Assembly (NCBI GenBank): GCA_031284295.1
Contig: JAITAE010000236.1
Coordinates: forward strand, 1 to 12,175
DNA length: 12,175 nt
From: Spirochaetaceae bacterium
GTDB taxonomy: Bacteria; Spirochaetota; Spirochaetia; Treponematales; Breznakiellaceae
Direction: 5' to 3'
Shown here: positions 8,075 through 12,175 of the stretch, one piece after another
Position numbering within the stretch: the first letter of the stretch is position 1
How the letters are laid out: each line of letters opens with the position of its first letter
Notes under the pieces: model-generated
Databases searched by the model: none
What the model was told of the DNA's origin: nothing
Seen by the model: only the letters and a program-made list of their open reading frames with translations
Program-made: the position numbers and the translations under genes

Positions 8075-10534
8075 TTGGTCGGACTCGTTCTTGTTTCACA
8101 TTGCCGGGCTTTAGCCGACGCGGTTGCTTATCTTGCCCGGCAAGTTTCTTCCAATGTTGATCTTCCGATAGCCGCCGCGGGCGGGATAGGTGACGGTCAC
8201 GCCGAACTGGGTACGGACGCCATGGACATCATGGAAGCCATAGAATCGGTTTATTCGGATGACGGCATTCTTGTGCTGATGGATATGGGCAGCGCCATAT
8301 TGAGCGCGAAAACAGCGCTCGAATTCCTTGAAAGCGAAAAGGTAAAACATATAAGCCTCTGTTCCGCACCTTTAGTCGAGGGGGCAGTCTCTGCCGCGGT
8401 GCAGATTTCCATTGGCAGTAGCCTTGAAGTCGTCAAACAGGAAGCCTGTACCGCGTTGACACCAAAGCAGCTTGAACTGGACAATGGTACGGCGGCTACA
8501 GTGGAATCCTACGCCGAAGCTGAGGGCACTTACCTGTCGTATGCCTTTGTTTCCCGCCTCAAGAACGGCCTCCACGCCCGTCCCGCCGCGTTGTTGGCAA
8601 GCACGGCATCCTCGTTTAAATCCACTGTGAAGGTGAAAAATATAAGTCGGAACAAGGGCCCGGAGACGGCGCGCAGCATTAACAAACTTGCCCTGCTCGG
8701 CATACTCCTTGGGGACGATGTTGAGGTGCGGGTATCCGGGGATGACCAGGAGGACGCGCTGTGCGCCATACGAAAACTTGCGGATGACAACTTTGGCGAA
8801 TCGCCCGCCGTTCTTGAAACCGGGGCAAAATTCCCTGATAAACCGCTGTCCCTTGCGCCCGGAATTGCGATGGGACGCCTGTACCGCGAAGGCGATGCCC
8901 CGCCTTGTCCAAAGATGGAAGTAAGCGATGCCGAGGCGGAAGTCCGTCGTTTTGATTTGGCTCTTGCGCGAGTAAGAGGGGAACTTGAGACGCACGAGGC
9001 AAAACTTGCCCACGAAGGACACGCGGATGAAGCCGGCATTTTCAACGCGCAAAAACTTATTTTGACGGATGAAGAGCTGATCGATGATGTTAAGAAAGTG
9101 ATATTCGCGGAAAAGCTGAATGCCGCCTACGTCTACCGGCAAACGATGAACAAACTGGCCGCGGATTACCGCAAACTGCCCGGCGGTTATCTTTCGCAGC
9201 GGGCGGCTGATATAGATGATGTGGCTTCGCGCGTGCTTGCCGTCCTTACCGGACAGAAAAATATCGATGCTGAAGATTTTGGTGACATCATCCTTGCCGC
9301 CAGGGAAGTGCAGCCTTCTATGCTTGTCCGCTTTGAAAACAGGATTCGCGGTATCTTGAGCGAAACTGGCGGGATAACGTCCCACGCGGCGATTCTTGCC
9401 AAAGCAATCGGTATTCCCGCCATATCCGGGTACCACGTTGATGAAGGCATAGAGAACGGAACGCCTGTCATTATTGACGGAAAGAATTGTTCCGTTACGG
9501 TCAACCCTGATTCGCGGACACAGGCGGACTTCCAAAAGAAACTTGCCGGCTGGGAGGAAAAAAAGAAACAGGATTTTGAAGAGAGTAAAAAAAATGCCGT
9601 TACAAAAGACGGCGTAAAGGTGTATGTCCGCGCCAATATAGGTGAAAAGCGGGATGCCCAAAAGGCTGTCGACTACAATGCCGAAGGTATAGGTCTTTTA
9701 CGCACTGAATTTCTTTTTCTTTCCCGTACTGCCCCTCCCGGTGAAGAGACGCAAGCCGCCATGCTAAGGGAGATACTGGAATTTTTCCCCGATGACCCTG
9801 TTACGATCCGTACCCTGGATATAGGGGGAGACAAGCCTCTCCCCTGGCTCGATCAGCAGAAAGAGGAGAATCCCTTTCTCGGTATGCGCGGTGTAAGGCT
9901 ATGCCGAAAGGAAAGGCAGCTTTTTGCCGGCCAACTGCGGGCCATACTTCGCGCGGGTACGGGTTTTAAGATAAAAATAATGGCGCCGATGGTAAGCGGG
10001 GTGGAAGAAGTACATTTCTGCAAAGAAATGCTTGCAAGTGCCCATACGGATCTTGATCGTGAAGGCATTGCGCATTTATGGCCTGTTCCGTTTGGGATAA
10101 TGGTGGAAACCCCTGCGGCGGCGCTGATGGCGGATAAACTTGCGGCGGTATCGGATTTTTTCAGCATTGGTTCAAACGATTTATCCCAGTACATCATGTC
10201 CGCTGAGCGGGGTAATAGCGCGTTGTCGGAACTTGCAAACGCTTATCAGGCTGCGGTACTGCGGGCAATCAAGATGACAGCCGACGCCGCACGCAAAGCC
10301 GGTATTCCTGTCAGTGTCTGCGGCGAAATGGCTGGAGATCCCCTGCTCAGTCAGTTACTTGTCGGTATGGGTATATGCGAACTCAGCATGAATCCGGGCG
10401 CCATAGGCGGCGTTAAACGGGTAATTACGCACATTTCGCAAAAAGACGCCAAAGAAAAGGTTTTACGTTGTCTTGACTGCGCCGCTCTTGATGATGTGAT
10501 GGACGTTTTGGAAAATAGTGACACCGTGGCGTGA
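8075..10534 (+). CDS. dhaM: DhaM phosphotransferase fusion: EIIA(DhaM)-HPr-full-length Enzyme I
   Basis: The 819-residue protein is a complete phosphorelay in one chain. Residues 1 to about 130 are the DhaM EIIA-like domain, with the phospho-acceptor His9 in LVLVSHC. Residues about 157-245 are HPr, with His167 in GLHARPA and a Ser201 region resembling the HPr regulatory serine. Residues about 255-815 are Enzyme I: His437 in GGITSHAAILAKAIGIPA, PEP-site stretches GIGLLRTEF (538-546) and RTLDIGGDKPLPWL, GSNDLSQY (699-706), and the acid/base Cys749 in VCGEMAG. All are intact. E. coli DhaM is, from memory, about 470 residues with a shortened EI part, so the full PEP-binding half here is notable. 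It should take phosphate straight from PEP and deliver it to DhaL. The start is TTG at 8075, with AGGA (8064-8067) 7 bases upstream. Confidence 0.93.
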   Translation: MVGLVLVSHCRALADAVAYLARQVSSNVDLPIAAAGGIGDGHAELGTDAMDIMEAIESVYSDDGILVLMDMGSAILSAKTALEFLESEKVKHISLCSAPLVEGAVSAAVQISIGSSLEVVKQEACTALTPKQLELDNGTAATVESYAEAEGTYLSYAFVSRLKNGLHARPAALLASTASSFKSTVKVKNISRNKGPETARSINKLALLGILLGDDVEVRVSGDDQEDALCAIRKLADDNFGESPAVLETGAKFPDKPLSLAPGIAMGRLYREGDAPPCPKMEVSDAEAEVRRFDLALARVRGELETHEAKLAHEGHADEAGIFNAQKLILTDEELIDDVKKVIFAEKLNAAYVYRQTMNKLAADYRKLPGGYLSQRAADIDDVASRVLAVLTGQKNIDAEDFGDIILAAREVQPSMLVRFENRIRGILSETGGITSHAAILAKAIGIPAISGYHVDEGIENGTPVIIDGKNCSVTVNPDSRTQADFQKKLAGWEEKKKQDFEESKKNAVTKDGVKVYVRANIGEKRDAQKAVDYNAEGIGLLRTEFLFLSRTAPPGEETQAAMLREILEFFPDDPVTIRTLDIGGDKPLPWLDQQKEENPFLGMRGVRLCRKERQLFAGQLRAILRAGTGFKIKIMAPMVSGVEEVHFCKEMLASAHTDLDREGIAHLWPVPFGIMVETPAAALMADKLAAVSDFFSIGSNDLSQYIMSAERGNSALSELANAYQAAVLRAIKMTADAARKAGIPVSVCGEMAGDPLLSQLLVGMGICELSMNPGAIGGVKRVITHISQKDAKEKVLRCLDCAALDDVMDVLENSDTVA

Positions 10535-10563
10535 TATCCCAAAAAGTAAGCGAAAAGGCACGC

Positions 10564-10592
10564 TTTAAATATTTGATGTACAGGAGTATAAT
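10564..10592 (+). promoter_or_regulatory. Possible internal promoter overlapping the pgsA ribosome binding site
   Basis: TTTAAA (10564-10569) and a perfect TATAAT (10587-10592) are 17 bases apart. Transcription would begin almost at the ATG (10599), giving a leaderless message. The only Shine-Dalgarno, AGGAG (10582-10586), is 12 bases from the ATG, longer than at the other genes here. The region is AT-rich, so a chance match is possible. Confidence 0.3.
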
Positions 10593-10598
10593 TTTTGT

Positions 10599-11195
10599 AT
10601 GAAATTAGCGGATAAATTCACATGGCTTAGGGGTTTTCTTGCGCCGGTATTCTTTATAATATATTTTGTTCCTGTCTGGACCGGGCATTTCGGCGTGATA
10701 TCGGTGTTCGTGATGATCCCGCTTCTTGCTTTTGCTGAACTTACCGATTATTTTGACGGATACTTTGCGCGCAAACGTAATGAGGTAAGCAATTTCGGTA
10801 AGCTTTTTGACCCGTTTTGTGATGTAATACTCAATGTAACTGTTTTTTTCTGTCTTACTTTGAGTGGCTATATGCCATCTTTTGCCCTGTTACTAATAGT
10901 GTACCGTGAATTTGTTATAAATTTTGTACGACTGATGGCCGCTCAGCAGGGAGTTGCGATCGGAGCCCGCAAGGGTGGAAAAACAAAGACCGTCACCTAT
11001 ATCATTACCTGTTTCTATACGCTTTTGCTTGAAAGCGGCAAGCGCTTGGGTTTCGATATGCCGTCTTTTGCAAAAAACATAGTAATTGCACTTTCCGTAG
11101 TTTGTGTGGTATTGGCATATATCTCTTTGGCCGATTATCTGTTCAGTTTCAAAGAAGTGGTATTTGCAAGGAAAGGGAATGATGGCATAAAGTAA
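10599..11195 (+). CDS. pgsA: CDP-alcohol phosphatidyltransferase, probably phosphatidylglycerophosphate synthase
   Basis: This 198-residue integral membrane protein carries the complete CDP-alcohol transferase motif D-G-x2-A-R-x8-G-x3-D-x3-D: D53, G54, A57, R58, G67, D71 and D75. The family joins a CDP-diacylglycerol to an alcohol. Size and the N-terminus MKLADKFTWLRGFLAPVFF fit PgsA, which uses sn-glycerol-3-phosphate to make phosphatidylglycerol-phosphate. Hydrophobic segments near 12-28, 32-48, 76-90, 93-112, 128-146 and 163-185 fit six membrane helices. Another alcohol acceptor, such as inositol phosphate, cannot be excluded from the motif alone. It lies 64 bases behind dhaM in the same direction and may be cotranscribed. 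Its substrate G3P is the product of GlpK, which makes the position meaningful. Confidence 0.82.
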   Translation: MKLADKFTWLRGFLAPVFFIIYFVPVWTGHFGVISVFVMIPLLAFAELTDYFDGYFARKRNEVSNFGKLFDPFCDVILNVTVFFCLTLSGYMPSFALLLIVYREFVINFVRLMAAQQGVAIGARKGGKTKTVTYIITCFYTLLLESGKRLGFDMPSFAKNIVIALSVVCVVLAYISLADYLFSFKEVVFARKGNDGIK

Positions 11196-11263
11196 CCCTC
11201 ATTCTCTGCCGCTCATTCGCAAAGTCTGTTTTAACACCTTGCCGCAAGGGGGGGGGGGGGGGC
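11196..11263. repeat. Convergent intergenic spacer with a 15-G homopolymer
   Basis: Between the two convergent stops lies an uninterrupted run of 15 G (11248-11262), one base beyond the acyltransferase stop codon. Just before it, CCTTG (11237-11241) and CAAGG (11245-11249) form a short stem whose last bases are the first Gs of the run. The tract is outside both reading frames. Poly-G runs change length by slippage, and in Treponema pallidum they sit in promoters of variable genes; here it could only affect RNA ends. It is also a site where read or assembly length errors are likely. Confidence 0.85.
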
Positions 11264-12163
11264 TTATGCCATTGTTTTTACGGCTTCATACTTTATGTGC
11301 TGTTCCTCAAGCAATTCCATGATGCGGTCGCTCGTTACCTGTTTAGGGTCCACATCGCTTGCGGGATCAATGCCGTCAATGATTGCCTTGCGGAAAGGTT
11401 TGCACTCCATCACGGGACTTGAGGCAACGATAACCTTGTCACGGAAAACCAAGTCGGCAAGCATATCTTCCGTGTTGTCGGGGCAAAGACGCAGACAAGA
11501 GCCGTTGATTGACACAAGAATCATAACTTCAAAAATCCTTAAATAAGAGTCTATTTCACGAACGCCCCGCTTTGTTTCCGGTTTACCGGGCCGGTAACGG
11601 GTACCACTGGGAAAAACTGTTATTATCTGTTTATTCAAACGCGCAGTATCCATAGCACGCATGGCCGCCATATTTATTTTTTTGCCCCTGTTGATTTCCT
11701 CAGAGTCCGTTACCTTTGCGAGACTCCGGCTCGGGTATATCACGATACGGGTAAAGGCTTCGGTGTATGCCCGAACAAACGGACTATCTTCATTCAGTTT
11801 CAGGCCGGAAATAGCGACGAGACGCGCGGCAATTTCTTTTCCGAAATTACCTTTATCATGTTCCAAAAGATAAAAAATGGTAGGTAAATCCAGATTACTG
11901 TAGTGTTCCGAAAGCAGTAACCCGCGCTTCCCCGCTCTGACCTGCTCAAGGAATTCCGCAAAATGCTCCCGTCCTTCAAGGTGAGAGCCCGGCAACAAAT
12001 TTTCTTCAAGCATCGCGTCCATCAGTTTGCGTATGGCCGGATTTCCTTCTTGATACACATTGGATTCATTGACCCTGGCCGGGGCACGGGAAAGTCCGGA
12101 AAGCCGTCCGAAAAGATGTCCGTAACGTTCTCTTAATGATAATCCGTCTATCGCGTCCATCAT
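11264..12163 (-). CDS. PlsC-superfamily glycerolipid acyltransferase (probably acts on G3P or 1-acyl-G3P)
   Basis: This 299-residue protein has the acyltransferase motif I, H-x4-D, at H87-D92 (SEHYSNLDLP) and a motif III-like VFPSGTRYRPG (183-193), in which Ser replaces the usual Glu of FPEGTR. No membrane helix is evident, so it is soluble or peripheral, as in the plant-plastid type of G3P acyltransferase. It should move an acyl group onto a glycerol-phosphate backbone in phosphatidate synthesis. Whether it acts at sn-1 or sn-2 cannot be told from sequence. Two ATGs are adjacent (12163 and 12160, reading leftwards). The AGGA at 12170-12167 is 3 and 6 bases from them, so the second is slightly favoured. 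It converges on pgsA, another user of G3P. Confidence 0.8.
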   Translation of the reverse strand: MMDAIDGLSLRERYGHLFGRLSGLSRAPARVNESNVYQEGNPAIRKLMDAMLEENLLPGSHLEGREHFAEFLEQVRAGKRGLLLSEHYSNLDLPTIFYLLEHDKGNFGKEIAARLVAISGLKLNEDSPFVRAYTEAFTRIVIYPSRSLAKVTDSEEINRGKKINMAAMRAMDTARLNKQIITVFPSGTRYRPGKPETKRGVREIDSYLRIFEVMILVSINGSCLRLCPDNTEDMLADLVFRDKVIVASSPVMECKPFRKAIIDGIDPASDVDPKQVTSDRIMELLEEQHIKYEAVKTMA

Positions 12164-12175
12164 CTGTCCTTTCAG

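Noticed and set aside
8372..9661. 429-codon open frame on the minus strand
   Set aside because: It lies wholly inside the dhaM fusion, whose HPr and EI motifs are intact. The antisense product shows no recognisable domain, and long antisense frames arise easily from the codon bias of such a gene.
10548..10566. Small inverted repeat AAGCG...CGCTT after dhaM as a terminator
   Set aside because: Only 5 bp with an 8-base loop, no G-C-rich core and no T-run; too weak to call.

Overview
The window fits a spirochaete, most probably a Treponema close to the termite-gut species. This is inferred from protein character, the mid-range GC content, the TTG starts, a long poly-G tract and a formylglycine-enzyme-like remnant. 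No rRNA or unique marker confirms it. Nine complete protein genes are supported, plus the tail of a tenth at the left edge.

Layout. (1) Positions 1-119 hold the 3' end of a gene whose product resembles the PurM C-terminus. (2) Positions 120-788 contain no intact gene. They hold a 9-bp perfect hairpin, a decayed minus-strand fragment resembling the formylglycine-generating-enzyme fold, a perfect consensus sigma-70 promoter (TTGACA-N17-TATAAT) and a leader with a terminator-like hairpin. (3) glpK and glpF (789-3001) encode glycerol kinase and the glycerol facilitator and end at an 11-bp hairpin. (4) After a 304-bp gap, a tightly packed operon (3306-11195) carries a GlpA-like FAD dehydrogenase with a [2Fe-2S] tail, an NAD(P)/FAD oxidoreductase fused to a DUF1667 domain, dhaK, dhaL, a three-part DhaM-HPr-Enzyme I fusion, and a PgsA-type phosphatidyltransferase. 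(5) A PlsC-superfamily acyltransferase faces it on the minus strand (11264-12163). A 15-G tract lies between the two convergent genes.

How the genes work together. GlpF admits glycerol and GlpK makes sn-glycerol-3-phosphate (G3P). The two flavoproteins probably oxidise G3P to dihydroxyacetone phosphate (DHAP). DhaK and DhaL, fed phosphate from PEP through the DhaM-HPr-EI fusion, make DHAP from free dihydroxyacetone. The last two genes plausibly spend G3P on phospholipid: PgsA makes phosphatidylglycerol-phosphate and the acyltransferase may begin or continue phosphatidate synthesis. The window is therefore a G3P/DHAP supply-and-use cluster. No glycerol dehydrogenase, GlpR or GlpP gene is present.

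Most notable points: the glpK leader with two mutually exclusive hairpins, the oxidoreductase-DUF1667 fusion, the full-length Enzyme I inside the DhaM fusion, and the poly-G tract. The known enzyme families are clear. The regulatory readings are hypotheses from sequence alone.
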